Source: Paenibacillus silagei (GTDB lineage Bacteria > Bacillota > Bacilli > Paenibacillales > Paenibacillaceae). From it: a DNA stretch of 64,000 bases. Shown here piece after piece: positions 1 to 8,777 of the stretch (position 1 is the first letter of the stretch; every line of letters starts with the position of its first letter). The stretch spans positions 152,776 through 216,775 of the forward strand of contig NZ_JAGGLV010000012.1 in assembly GCF_017874735.1 (NCBI RefSeq), read 5' to 3'. A model generated the notes under the pieces. That model was not told the origin of the DNA, searched no databases, and saw only the letters and a list, made by a program, of their open reading frames with translations. The position numbers were made by a program, and so were the translations under genes.

Positions 1-345
1 GGGTTCTTGCAGGGCGGAGGGCGGGTCGTCATCACCATCGGACTCGTTCAGTCCAGGCTGACCATTACCATCGAGGATAACGGCACGGGAATGGAGGAGC
101 ATACGCTCGCAGCCCTGCTTCAGCACATCAGGCAGAAGGATGCGGAGTTAGGTGCCCTGAGTGCTGACGGGACGCCAGTGGCAGAGTCCGCTCGCGGCAT
201 CGGATTAATCAACGTCTACCAGCGGCTCAAGCTAATCTACGGGGAGCGCTTCGAGATGAACATTGAGAGCATTCACGGGCTACGCACCACCGTACAGTTA
301 ATCATGCCCGTGAAGCGGATAGGAGCAGATAATCATGACCTATAA
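1..345 (+). CDS. Sensor histidine kinase, YesM type (C-terminal fragment)
   Basis: Only the last 114 codons lie in the window; the gene starts upstream. Visible is the end of a HATPase_c domain: the DNGTGM ATP-binding box, then GIGLINVYQRLKLIYGE, the G2-box region typical of YesM-type (HPK7) kinases, and a terminal beta strand. The family is membrane-bound and autophosphorylates a His in an xxPHFLYN motif, which is out of view here. The stop overlaps the start of the next gene by 11 bp, so the two are translationally coupled and form a kinase/regulator pair. The ligand cannot be told from this fragment. Confidence 0.9.
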   Translation, partial: GFLQGGGRVVITIGLVQSRLTITIEDNGTGMEEHTLAALLQHIRQKDAELGALSADGTPVAESARGIGLINVYQRLKLIYGERFEMNIESIHGLRTTVQLIMPVKRIGADNHDL

Positions 346-1942
346 AGTAGTACTGGCAGACGATCATTATCCGGTGTTGGAGTATTTAAGCACTTCGATT
401 CCCTGGGACACCCTCGGCCTTGAACTATCGGCTTGCTGCTCGGACGGCAGACAGGCCTGGGAAGCCTGCCAGCTGCATCAGCCGGATATTCTGCTTACGG
501 ATATCGGAATGCCAGCGATGAATGGACTGGAGCTAATCCAGAAGGCGCGGGAGGTGAACCCTCAGCTGCAGACGATTATCCTGTCCTGCCACGGGGAATT
601 CGAATATGCCCAGAAGGCTGTGAAACTGAATGTGGCCGAATATATATTGAAGGAGAGTCTGCAGATCGATCAGGTAATTGCCGTATTGACGGAGGCGGTG
701 GCCCGGCTGGAGGTGAAATTGAAATCCCGTAACCACTATCTCCAGATGGAGAAGCTGGTCAGCCAGAACCATGCCGCCATCCGGACCCGGTTCATCCGCA
801 TGTTCGTGGAGCAGCCGGTCTGGGATGAAGCCGAGTGGTTCGGACAAGCCGAAGCGATGGGCATCCACCTGCACACAGGCACCCCGTATCTGCCTGTACT
901 GGCAGTCCCGGAGCGCTCCTATGAGCTGGAGAGGCGGTTCGGCGGAGTGGTGAACCTGCAGTTCGTGATGGATAATGTGCTGCAGGAATTCCTGGAGATA
1001 GACGGCATTATCCAGTTCGCGCTGACGGAACGGCAGTTCATCCTGTTCATTCCTTTGCCGCATATCCTCGTCCGCAATCTTTACGAGGAATTCCGTGATA
1101 AATTCCGGCATGTCCAGAGAATGGCGAAGCTGCATTTGCGGATGGGGATTTCCTTCTTTTACGGGGAGGCTACTACAAGTCTGATCGACATCAAGAAGCA
1201 GATTCAGGCGCTGCTGGATTCCCATGCCCTGCGCTTCTATGCCGCCGAGGGAGCGATTATGAAGTATGCTCCTGTCCAGACCAGCGGCGAGGACCTGTTC
1301 GTGCATTATTCGGAGATTCTCCAGCAGCTAAGGGACTGCATTCAGCAGGAGGACAGCTCACAGATTGGGGCCAAGGTCAGGGAGATTAAGCAGTATATAG
1401 GGGACCAGAAGTATCCGGTGGAGAGTGTGAAGAGCTGGCTGCTCAAGATGGTAATGGAGCTGGAATTGAAATATGTCGTCATGCAGAACTTCGTCAGCAA
1501 CTTCAACAGTGAGCGGCTCCAGCGCTCGATCCAGGAATTCGAAACGCTGGAGCAGCTCATGGAATGGCTGGAGGAATTCCTGAAGGATAAAATACTCATG
1601 CTAAGCTCCATGTGGAAGCAGAATGTCCGCAAAGAAATAGCTGAAGCCAAACGTTATGTAATGAATCATATCAGCGAGAAGGCTGGCATGGAGGAGATGG
1701 CGAAGCGTCTGGGCCTGAACCCCACCCATTTCAGCCGGTTATTCCGTCTGGAGACCGGGCTGACCTTCATTGAGTATGTAACCAGGGTGAAAATGGAGCA
1801 CGCCCGTGACCTCCTCAATCAGACGAACCTGACCATCGTGGAAATCGCGGAGCAGCTCGGCTATGACAACGTCAGCTACTTCATCAAGCTGTTCCGTAAC
1901 TTCTCCGGCATGACTCCGGCGGAATTCCGGAAGTCCATCTAG
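335..1942 (+). CDS. Response regulator, YesN type (receiver + AraC HTH)
   Basis: 535 aa. The N-terminal receiver (about residues 1-125) has the acidic pair in VVLADDH, the phospho-acceptor Asp in DILLTDIGMP, and the conserved Lys in YILKES, so it looks phosphorylatable. A central YesN-type linker of about 280 residues follows. The last 100 residues form a double helix-turn-helix AraC domain (AEAKRYVMNHISEKAG to GMTPAEFRKSI). It is cognate to the overlapping kinase. The natural target is probably upstream of the window, because the gene downstream runs the other way. The stop codon TAG is formed inside a CTAG tetranucleotide that is the boundary of a 397-bp repeat element. Confidence 0.93.
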   Translation: MTYKVVLADDHYPVLEYLSTSIPWDTLGLELSACCSDGRQAWEACQLHQPDILLTDIGMPAMNGLELIQKAREVNPQLQTIILSCHGEFEYAQKAVKLNVAEYILKESLQIDQVIAVLTEAVARLEVKLKSRNHYLQMEKLVSQNHAAIRTRFIRMFVEQPVWDEAEWFGQAEAMGIHLHTGTPYLPVLAVPERSYELERRFGGVVNLQFVMDNVLQEFLEIDGIIQFALTERQFILFIPLPHILVRNLYEEFRDKFRHVQRMAKLHLRMGISFFYGEATTSLIDIKKQIQALLDSHALRFYAAEGAIMKYAPVQTSGEDLFVHYSEILQQLRDCIQQEDSSQIGAKVREIKQYIGDQKYPVESVKSWLLKMVMELELKYVVMQNFVSNFNSERLQRSIQEFETLEQLMEWLEEFLKDKILMLSSMWKQNVRKEIAEAKRYVMNHISEKAGMEEMAKRLGLNPTHFSRLFRLETGLTFIEYVTRVKMEHARDLLNQTNLTIVEIAEQLGYDNVSYFIKLFRNFSGMTPAEFRKSI

Positions 1943-2339
1943 TACAGCATCAGATTTAATTCTGTGAATAGGTCAGATCCCGGAGGTTCCGTAAAACGAA
2001 ACTACACCGGCCGTTCGAGTTTGCTCCTAACGGACCTGAGAGACCCTATTCCCAGGAAAACGCCACTTTTTGCGGGTTAACGGACTGAGTAGCCCTTATC
2101 GTCTCTCTACAAGATGTTTAGAGTAGAAATTCCAAAAATAAGGTCCATGGGGTCCGTTCCTTTGCCCAAGTGGTGACTTTCATCCAGAATAAGCGCGCCT
2201 CAGTCCGTTATGCTGGGCAAACGCCACTAAGGGACAACTCCCGTCTTCGTCTGGGAATAGCATCTGAAAGGGGTGGCTCCACTCCTGTAGTCCTTCAGGC
2301 ATCAAGCGCCCCATCCACCAGTTTAAATCTGATGCTGCA
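1943..2339 (+). repeat. 397-bp terminal-inverted-repeat element, copy 1
   Basis: Non-coding element starting TACAGCATCAGATTTAA and ending with the near-perfect inverse TTTAAATCTGATGCTGCA, flanked on both sides by CTAG (1939-1942 and 2340-2343). A second copy at 8380-8777 in the opposite orientation is about 80 percent identical by eye along its whole length. Two TAACGGAC motifs in the left half face two GTCCGTT motifs in the right half, and CTATTCCCAG faces CTGGGAATAG, so the whole unit can fold back. It has no convincing ORF. Size, TIRs and flanking duplication resemble a MITE-like non-autonomous element; the mobilising transposase is not in the window. Confidence 0.8.
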
Positions 2340-2357
2340 CTAGTTTTGTATACAACA

Positions 2358-2399
2358 ACAAGCCGAAGGCAGGCGCATAAGCGCCCGTCTCCGGCTTGT
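2358..2399. terminator. Hairpin between convergent genes
   Basis: ACAAGCCG (2358-2365) pairs with CGGCTTGT (2392-2399), with an inner GGCGC/GCGCC stem and ATAA loop. On the minus strand it is followed by TTGTTGTATAC, moderately T-rich, so it can terminate the acetyltransferase gene. It may also end the transcript of the upstream regulator gene after the inserted repeat element. Confidence 0.6.
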
Positions 2400-2441
2400 C
2401 CGTTGCCCGCGTCGGGTAGGGATTATCGCGCAACGGATGGC

Positions 2442-3560
2442 TCAGTATTTATCAATCTTGTACCAGAACAGGGGCAGCGGGAACCAGCCTGCGGGTGCAT
2501 CCACTGCCATATATCGGCCATGCTGGGTAAGCAGAAGCGTCTGAGCCTGCTGCTTGCTGAGGACAACTGCATCCGGCATGGCAGACCGCTCGACGCTCAC
2601 GCCCTCTTCGTCCACCCGCGCCGTCACCGGCTGTCCGTCCATTACTGCGGAGAATTCTCCCGGGATAATGCCTGTTGTCTTGAACTTCAGCGTAAGGTAA
2701 GCCTTCAGGATGTTGGCGAAATCCAGAATATGATACATATCCGAATTCTCGATTACGAAGTCTTCGGCAATGCTGCCAAGCGCTGTGTTCAGCGGCAGGT
2801 CATATTCCGGCGCATGCAACGTTATTCGCCCGGCTCTGCTGTAGGCCATGTAAGCCTTAATCGTACGCTGGATATCATCCGCTTTCTCCAGCGCGAATTC
2901 AGCTATATCATCGCCCGCTTCGTTGACAACCACATACCCGATCAGCTTGCCCTGATCCAGAACGCCAAGTGCCTTTTGACAGAGTGTACCGAAAATCAGC
3001 GGCAGTTGCTCTAAGCTGCGTTCAACATAAGCAAGCCGCGAGGTGTTCAGGTTATGCGCAAATTCTGCTCCTCCTTCAACCTCAAACAGCGGACGGAAGG
3101 TTATTCCGGTGTCATTCACCCCTCTTAAGCCATGGCGCACATTGGCCTCTGCCACGGTATATTTGAACTTGACACCGCCAAGCGTGAAGCCGAAATACTC
3201 ATATCTCTGCCGCTGTCCATATAATACAACCATATCACAGGTACCCCGCAGCTCTTCAAGCCACAGGTTCATAAGCGCTTTCATATGCCCTTCGCCTCGC
3301 GCACGCGGATGAACAGATACCGTACCCAGATAGCCGGTGCGCAGCGTATGATCACATACCGTCAGTGACTCTGGAAAAACAGCCACCAGCGCACGCAGCC
3401 TGCCCTGCTCGTCCACAGCAACCTTATGCATGGCGGAAGAATCTACACTTGTGTCATAAGCCTTGGGCATCAGGACCTCAAAATCAAAGCGGAAGGCAAG
3501 GTTGGCCAAATCTATGTATTCCTCGCGTTCGTGCGGAGCTGCCGTTCTGTATTTAACCAT
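2442..3560 (-). CDS. Eis-like GNAT N-acetyltransferase
   Basis: 372 aa. The N-terminal GNAT fold carries an acetyl-CoA pyrophosphate loop in GTVSVHPRARGEGHMKALM (about residues 75-95), followed by a second degenerate GNAT half and a C-terminal SCP2-like domain. This three-part build is that of Eis/enhanced intracellular survival family acetyltransferases, which acetylate amines, aminoglycosides or peptides; the substrate here is unknown. The start is supported by AAAGGGTAGG upstream of ATG. It is the last gene after the importer operon, 79 bp behind the second SBP gene, so it may be co-transcribed, though a sugar-related role is not obvious. Confidence 0.85.
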   Translation of the reverse strand: MVKYRTAAPHEREEYIDLANLAFRFDFEVLMPKAYDTSVDSSAMHKVAVDEQGRLRALVAVFPESLTVCDHTLRTGYLGTVSVHPRARGEGHMKALMNLWLEELRGTCDMVVLYGQRQRYEYFGFTLGGVKFKYTVAEANVRHGLRGVNDTGITFRPLFEVEGGAEFAHNLNTSRLAYVERSLEQLPLIFGTLCQKALGVLDQGKLIGYVVVNEAGDDIAEFALEKADDIQRTIKAYMAYSRAGRITLHAPEYDLPLNTALGSIAEDFVIENSDMYHILDFANILKAYLTLKFKTTGIIPGEFSAVMDGQPVTARVDEEGVSVERSAMPDAVVLSKQQAQTLLLTQHGRYMAVDAPAGWFPLPLFWYKIDKY

Positions 3561-3639
3561 TGTGTCCTACCCTTTCAGTCCATATATTCAACTGCCTGCC
3601 TGACTATATTCTAGAGGCATCTCCCATCTCCTGCTCAGG

Positions 3640-4947
3640 TCACTCAGATTTCCGCCGCTTGGCCGCAGCCTCATCAATCGCCTGCTGGATATTGGCCAGT
3701 GCGGTCTCCAAGGGCTGTCCGGCAAGATACTGGTTGACGCCCTCCAGAATCTTCACCTGGAGCGACTCGGTCGATACCGTATGCGGCCAATAGAGCGTGG
3801 CGTCCTCGCGCGTTACCGCAGCGGCAATGGACGAGACCGAATCGCTCCGGTCCGTCGGGGCCGAGATGACCGAAGGCACTGCCAAAGCGCCTGCGGCCAG
3901 CTTCTCCTGCGTAGCCCTGCCGTTCATGAACGCCACGAACTGCTTGGCCTCCTCGGGATGCTCCGTCCGCGAGCTGATCACCCGGTACGTGCCGACATTG
4001 ATATTCGGCACCGTCCGCACACTGCCCGGCACCATCATGAAGCGGATATCCTGAGCCGGATTCCGCTCCTTGATGCTGGGGATGTCCCAGGTTCCGGTAA
4101 TAATCATGGCCGCCTGGCCTGTGCCGACCAGATCCTTGGCCTGCTCATGCTTCAGGCTCTTCCAGTTCGGCGGCACGAACCCCCGGTCGATAATCTCCCG
4201 GTGCTTCTGGATGGCATCCACGAACACCGGATCATGGGTCCGGATCTCCCCGCTCTCCAGCTTCTTCGTCCAGGCGGCATCCGCCCCGTTATCCGACATG
4301 ATAGACCCCCAGAAGAACTGGGCTGTGGACCACTCCGCATCCATTGCCACCGGAATAAGCCCTTCCTGCTTCAGCTTCACGCAGAGCGCAAGGAACTCGT
4401 CCCAGGTGCGCGGAACCTCCAGCCCGAGAGAGTCGAACAAGGTTTTGTTGTAGAGCAGCCCGTCACTATGCATGACCTCCGGCGCTCCGTATACCCGGCC
4501 GCCCACCGTAACCGGCAGCAGGGAGTTCGGGTAGAATTCCTTGAGAAAATCGGCTCCGGTCAGGTCCAGGTACATATCGCTCCGCAGAGCGCGGAATTCC
4601 TCGAACAGGCTGGGCGACCACGTATCGAATACATCCATCGGCTCACCGCCAAGCAGCCTGATCTTAATCCCCGCCGTATAATTATTGTTCTGGATGAAAT
4701 CTGCATCGATCTGGATATGGGCATACAGCTTCTCGAATTCGGCAATCGCATCAAAATACACTTTGCCTGCTTGCGCCGTATCCAGCAGATAGCTGGAGTA
4801 CCGGAGGATGACGGGTTCGCGGGTGTCTGCCGCTCCGCCTCCGCCAGACAGCAGGGAAGCGTCTGTACTGCTCCGGGTATCACAGCCGCCAATCATGAAC
4901 AGCAGCAGAACAATGCTGCCCCCGATACCGGGTCTCCACTTCTTCAT
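3640..4947 (-). CDS. Sugar ABC transporter substrate-binding lipoprotein (second SBP of the operon)
   Basis: 435 aa, family 1 SBP (MalE/CUT1). The signal peptide ends in a lipobox, MIGGC, so Cys22 or so would be lipidated and the protein anchored outside the membrane. Typical family features are AEFEKLYAHIQIDADF near the N-terminus, the GRVYGAPEVMHSDGLLYNKTLFDSLGL stretch and TGTWDIPS further on. RBS AAGGAAGGGGAAG precedes ATG. It lies downstream of both permease genes in an operon that already starts with another SBP, which is unusual; it may widen ligand range or act as a ligand sensor for the neighbouring kinase. Confidence 0.9.
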   Translation of the reverse strand: MKKWRPGIGGSIVLLLFMIGGCDTRSSTDASLLSGGGGAADTREPVILRYSSYLLDTAQAGKVYFDAIAEFEKLYAHIQIDADFIQNNNYTAGIKIRLLGGEPMDVFDTWSPSLFEEFRALRSDMYLDLTGADFLKEFYPNSLLPVTVGGRVYGAPEVMHSDGLLYNKTLFDSLGLEVPRTWDEFLALCVKLKQEGLIPVAMDAEWSTAQFFWGSIMSDNGADAAWTKKLESGEIRTHDPVFVDAIQKHREIIDRGFVPPNWKSLKHEQAKDLVGTGQAAMIITGTWDIPSIKERNPAQDIRFMMVPGSVRTVPNINVGTYRVISSRTEHPEEAKQFVAFMNGRATQEKLAAGALAVPSVISAPTDRSDSVSSIAAAVTREDATLYWPHTVSTESLQVKILEGVNQYLAGQPLETALANIQQAIDEAAAKRRKSE

Positions 4948-5048
4948 GACGCTTCCCCTTCCTTAATCTATTTCTCCGTTCGCTTCTGTAACGTTCTTGC
5001 CCTATCGTTATATTCTGACCGATTCCATAGATTGCAGTCAACGGACAA

Positions 5049-5879
5049 TCAGAGCTTCCCCCCTGAAGTTGCAATCCCTTCAATAAATTGTCGCTGGAAC
5101 AGGATGTAGATGAGCAGCATCGGCCAAATGGCCAGCACGGAAGCCGCCATCAGCTCCGGGTAGTCCACGGCGAAGGCGCTTTGAATCTTAGCCAGGGCCG
5201 AGGAGAGGGTTGCCGCGTCCGAGCTGGTGTTGACGATCATCGGCCACATCAGGTCCTTGAAGGAGAAGAGGGCCGTGAATATCCCGAGGGCCACCAGACC
5301 GGAGCGGACCAGCGGGAGCATGATTCTGGCGAAGGTCTGGCCGATATTGCAGCCGTCGATCTTCGCCGCCTCCTCCAGCTCCTTAGGCAGGCCCATGAAG
5401 AATTGTCTCAATAAGAAGGTGCCGAAGGCACTGACCAGCCCTGGAAACAGCAACGCAAAGATCGTATTGCGCATCCCCAGCGCATCGACCATCAGATATT
5501 GCGGGATGATGAAGATCTGGGTCGGCACCATCATCTGGAACAGCACCAGACTGAAGCAGAAGTCACGCCCCGGAAATCTTAGTCTGGCAAAAGCATACGC
5601 CGCCATCGCGCTGAACATCACCGCGCACAGCACCCTTAGAGCCATCATCGCAAACGTATTCCAGTACAGGATCAGGAAGTTATTCTGCCGCCATACCTCC
5701 AGATAATTCTCCGCCCGCCAGGTCTTGGGGAAAAAGATAAACGGATTCATCGAGGTGGACTCCGTAACCGACTTGAACGAGGTCAGCACCATCCAGACGA
5801 ACGGAAGAATCATCGCGGCTGCTCCCAGGAGCAGCACAAGGTGGGCTAAGATACGGTTAAGTTGTTTATGTTTGGCCAT
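5049..5879 (-). CDS. Carbohydrate ABC transporter permease (MalG/CUT1 type)
   Basis: 276 aa from ATG at 5879, chosen because TAGGAGG lies just upstream while a longer reading frame to 5909 has no RBS. Six membrane segments of the binding-protein-dependent permease fold are visible. The cytoplasmic EAA loop reads LEEAAKIDGCNIGQTFARIMLP, the contact for the ATPase. It follows its partner permease by 11 bp. No ATPase gene is present in the operon. Confidence 0.92.
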   Translation of the reverse strand: MAKHKQLNRILAHLVLLLGAAAMILPFVWMVLTSFKSVTESTSMNPFIFFPKTWRAENYLEVWRQNNFLILYWNTFAMMALRVLCAVMFSAMAAYAFARLRFPGRDFCFSLVLFQMMVPTQIFIIPQYLMVDALGMRNTIFALLFPGLVSAFGTFLLRQFFMGLPKELEEAAKIDGCNIGQTFARIMLPLVRSGLVALGIFTALFSFKDLMWPMIVNTSSDAATLSSALAKIQSAFAVDYPELMAASVLAIWPMLLIYILFQRQFIEGIATSGGKL

Positions 5880-5890
5880 AGTGCCGCCTC

Positions 5891-6802
5891 CTACATGTAG
5901 TTGACCCATTTTTTTTGCGCTCGCATCTGGAAGAAGGTGATGATCATGATCAGCGCGAGCAACACCATTACAATCGCTGAGCCATAACCCTTGTTCGAGT
6001 ACTTGAACGAGTTATTATAGAAGAGATACACAAGCGATACTGTATGGTCATAGGCCGGGTTACTCACATCGATCATCATATAGATGACATCGAACACTTG
6101 CATGGCCTGGATAATCGTGGTCACCACAACAAAGAACAGGGTTGGCGTTACAAGCGGCAGGGTAATCACGAAAAATTGGCGTACCCGGCTGGCTCCGTCG
6201 ATATCCGAAGCCTCGTAGTAGTCCTTCGGGATCTCCTGCAGACCGGCGAGCAGCAGCACCATATTATAGCCGATGACACTCCAGATTCCGATCACCGCGA
6301 TGGATAAGATCGCTACCCTCGGGTCCGTCGTCCAGTTGACGGCCGGAAGGCCCAGCTTGGACAGCCCGTAATTAATGAGGCCGTAGTGCTGGTTATACAT
6401 CCAGCGCCATACCATGGTCACTGCCGCAGGAGCGGCGACCATCGGAATGAAATAGATCGTGCGGTACAGCGAGCGGCCCGCGAGCTTACCGTTCAGCAGG
6501 ACGGCCACCAGCATGGCGATGGCAATGCTGACAGGAACGACCAGCAAGGTGTAGAGCAGTGTATTGCCAACAGCATGCCATACCTGGGGATCATGAATCA
6601 GCTTGCGGTAATTCTCCCATCCGATGTAGATATTTCCTTTGCCGAAATCTCCGCTCTTGAAGAAGCTAAGGTAAGCGGTCTGCACTATTGGAATGAAGTT
6701 GAGGACGATAAGGCCGATCATCGTTGGCGCAATCAGGAACCAGCCCCAGGACCATTCATTCCAGGTTTTGGCTCCAATTTTCCTCTTGACGGTATGATTC
6801 AT
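5891..6802 (-). CDS. Carbohydrate ABC transporter permease (MalF/CUT1 type)
   Basis: 303 aa with six predicted transmembrane helices, starting MNHTVKRKIG. The EAA loop YYEASDIDGASRVRQFF sits before the last two helices. It pairs with the permease just downstream to form the membrane channel of a sugar importer fed by the SBP encoded upstream. A 10-bp stem-loop lies between this gene and the SBP gene. Confidence 0.92.
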   Translation of the reverse strand: MNHTVKRKIGAKTWNEWSWGWFLIAPTMIGLIVLNFIPIVQTAYLSFFKSGDFGKGNIYIGWENYRKLIHDPQVWHAVGNTLLYTLLVVPVSIAIAMLVAVLLNGKLAGRSLYRTIYFIPMVAAPAAVTMVWRWMYNQHYGLINYGLSKLGLPAVNWTTDPRVAILSIAVIGIWSVIGYNMVLLLAGLQEIPKDYYEASDIDGASRVRQFFVITLPLVTPTLFFVVVTTIIQAMQVFDVIYMMIDVSNPAYDHTVSLVYLFYNNSFKYSNKGYGSAIVMVLLALIMIITFFQMRAQKKWVNYM

Positions 6803-6825
6803 CTGCTTCCCTCTCCTATCAAACT

Positions 6826-6849
6826 TGCGGCAGCCCTGAGGCTGCCGCA
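6826..6849 (-). promoter_or_regulatory. Intercistronic stem-loop after the SBP gene
   Basis: TGCGGCAGCC and GGCTGCCGCA form a perfect 10-bp stem with a CTGA loop, 16 nt past the SBP stop and before the permease gene. There is no T-run, so it is more likely an RNA-stabilising or attenuating structure that raises SBP expression over the permeases than a full terminator. Confidence 0.7.
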
Positions 6850-6865
6850 GGCATATGACTCTTGC

Positions 6866-8176
6866 TTATTTCTCTTCCGCCAGACTCTCATTCATCACCT
6901 TCGCTGCATTACGGGCTGCTTCCTCTACGGACACCTTGCCGGAGAACGCCGGCTTCAGCGCTTCATAAGCCTTATCTTCCCAGACAGCCGTTGTATTGGA
7001 ATACGGACGGATTACACCATAGCTGACCATGTCAACGAATGCCTTGATGTTGAAGGTCTTGTTCGAATCCACCCACTTGTCAGCTGCACCTTTGTACGCC
7101 GAGATGGCAACGCCCAGCTCCGCCTGGCGCTCCTGGCCGGTCTTGGAGCCTAAGTATTCCACGAACTTCCACGCTTCCTCCGGATGCTTCGTCTTGGCGT
7201 CAATCGCATTGCCCAGACCATTGTAGATGGAGGCCTGCGCAGCCTTCTTGGGCAGGACGGCCACATCGAAATTCTTCGCCATGAATTCGTTCTCTGTGAA
7301 CCCGCTCAGGTTCCATGAACCGAACAGGCCCATCGCCGCCTTGCCGTTCTTCAGCAGATCGGCACGCTCGGCATCTCCGTACACCTCAGGGGACAGTCCG
7401 TCACGTACGAAGCTTATATAGAAATCCAAGGCTTCGATCGTCTTCGGATCGTCATAGCCTGACTTCTTGTCCGCTGTAATAATGGTGCCGCCATTCTGAT
7501 AGACGAAGTTGTAATACCCCTCCTGGTTATGCATCGGCGCGAGGAAGCCGTATACCCCATCCTTCGTGAGCGCTTTCGCGGCGCTGTGAAGATCATCCCA
7601 GGTCCAGTTCTCATCCGGGTATTTCACACCCGCCTGGTCAAACAGCGTCTTGTTGTACCACAGCCCGATGGTGTCGAAATCCTTCGGAACCGCATATTGC
7701 TTGCCCCCCAGATTATAGATCTGGTTCAGTCCTTCCGGGTAATTCTCCAGCTTGACGTCCTCGCTCTTACTGATGCGGTCTGTCAGGTCAAGCAGCATGC
7801 CGTTATTCGCATAGCGGTAGATCTCATTGGAATGCATCCAGAAGACATCCGGCAGCGAGCCGCCGGTGGCTCCCGCTTCCAGCATCGTCCAATAATCGGA
7901 CCAGCCGGTCACCTCGATATCGACCTTGATGTCCGGGTTCTTGCTCTCGAATTCATCGGCAATGGTCCGCAGCCCCTTCTCCTGATTGGAATCCCAGATC
8001 GCGTAGGTCAGCTGGACCTTCTCTCCGCTTGCCGCCTGGGTGGCCGCTGCGGCATCCGTTGCCTCTGCCGGTGGTGAAGCCGATGTATTGCTGTTGCCGT
8101 TGCCACTGCCGCAAGCGGTCAAGGTGGCCGCTGCAAGCAGGATGGACAATACGGTTGCTAAGCTTTTTTTCTTCAC
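6866..8176 (-). CDS. Sugar ABC transporter substrate-binding lipoprotein
   Basis: 436 aa from GTG at 8176; GGGGG lies 9-13 nt upstream, whereas an in-frame extension to 8335 runs through the promoter and terminator region and is rejected. The signal peptide ends with lipobox LTACGSG. Family 1 SBP features include QEKGLRTIADEFESKNPDI, the WYNKTLFDQAGV segment and GLFGSWNLSG. First gene of the importer operon. Its upstream region carries a weak promoter and a pair of repeats that fit an operator for the neighbouring response regulator. Confidence 0.92.
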   Translation of the reverse strand: MKKKSLATVLSILLAAATLTACGSGNGNSNTSASPPAEATDAAAATQAASGEKVQLTYAIWDSNQEKGLRTIADEFESKNPDIKVDIEVTGWSDYWTMLEAGATGGSLPDVFWMHSNEIYRYANNGMLLDLTDRISKSEDVKLENYPEGLNQIYNLGGKQYAVPKDFDTIGLWYNKTLFDQAGVKYPDENWTWDDLHSAAKALTKDGVYGFLAPMHNQEGYYNFVYQNGGTIITADKKSGYDDPKTIEALDFYISFVRDGLSPEVYGDAERADLLKNGKAAMGLFGSWNLSGFTENEFMAKNFDVAVLPKKAAQASIYNGLGNAIDAKTKHPEEAWKFVEYLGSKTGQERQAELGVAISAYKGAADKWVDSNKTFNIKAFVDMVSYGVIRPYSNTTAVWEDKAYEALKPAFSGKVSVEEAARNAAKVMNESLAEEK

Positions 8177-8228
8177 TAGAATTACCCCCAACTTCCATTT
8201 AGGATGTGCTGCATCTGCTGCACCTCCA

Positions 8229-8292
8229 ATAGTAGGTGAACCCCGCCGCTCCCGGAATGGCCGTTTTTTACGGAAACATTCCCTTTTTTGAC
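8229..8292 (-). promoter_or_regulatory. Importer promoter with predicted response-regulator operator
   Basis: On the minus strand, GTCAAAAAAGGGAATG (8292-8277) and GTAAAAAACGGCCATT (8271-8256) are direct repeats whose starts are 21 bp apart. The second abuts a poor -35 TTCCGG (8257-8252), followed by a 17-bp spacer and -10 TACTAT (8234-8229). A weak -35 with adjacent helically phased repeats is the usual layout of an AraC-family activated promoter. A matching repeat pair stands before the kinase gene at 12279-12315. Confidence 0.55.
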
Positions 8293-8312
8293 CAATCCCC
8301 GGAAGATGCAAA

Positions 8313-8337
8313 AAGTGCACCCGCAGCGGATGCACTT
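8313..8337 (-). terminator. Terminator of the kinase/regulator operon
   Basis: AAGTGCAC..GTGCACTT-type hairpin: on the minus strand AAGTGCATCCGC pairs with GCGGGTGCACTT (12 bp, one G-T), then TTTTTGCAT. It lies beyond the inserted repeat element, which therefore separates the regulator stop codon from its terminator. Confidence 0.75.
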
Positions 8338-8379
8338 CTTTTACAGACTCTGTTCTTTTTTTGACAATTGCCGTTCTAG

Positions 8380-8777
8380 TACAGCGTCAGATTTATACTG
8401 GTGGATAGGCCACTATCCTGCCTGAATGACTAGAGGAGTGGAGCGCCCCTTCAGGTGCCATTCCCAGATGAAGACGGGAGTTGTCCATTAAAGGCGTAAT
8501 AGCTCGGCGTAACGGACTTAGGCGCGCTTATTCTAGTTTAACATTACCACTTGGGCAAGTAACGGACCTCATGGAGCTTATTCTTGAAATCTCTACTCCT
8601 AAACCTCTCGTAGAGAGACGATAAGGGATCCTCTGTCCGTTAATCCGCAAAAGGTGGCGTTTTGCTGGGAATAGGGTCTCTCAGGTCCGTTAGGAGCAAA
8701 CTCATCCGGCCAGTGCAGTTCCGTTTTTCGGAACCTGCGGGATTTACCCTATTTACTGAATTAAATCTAATACTTTT
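8380..8777 (-). repeat. 398-bp terminal-inverted-repeat element, copy 2
   Basis: Same family as 1943-2339 but inverted in the window. It is flanked by CTAG at 8376-8379 and 8778-8781. The right CTAG supplies the stop codon of the response-regulator gene, exactly as in copy 1. Relative to the upstream regulator gene both copies have the same orientation. The best-conserved blocks are around TTTGCTCCTAACGGACCTGA and CCCTTATCGTCTCTCTAC. No coding capacity is seen. Confidence 0.8.

Noticed and set aside
533..1306. Long minus-strand frame inside the first response regulator
   Set aside because: Shadow frame of a high-GC gene; no RBS and no recognisable domain.
1943..2339. Repeat element as a riboswitch or small protein gene
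   Set aside because: It lies 3' of genes, has TIRs and flanking CTAG, and no ORF or known aptamer motif is visible.
8177..8335. N-terminal extension of the first SBP
   Set aside because: It would place the promoter, operator repeats and a terminator inside the coding region and would hide the signal peptide.
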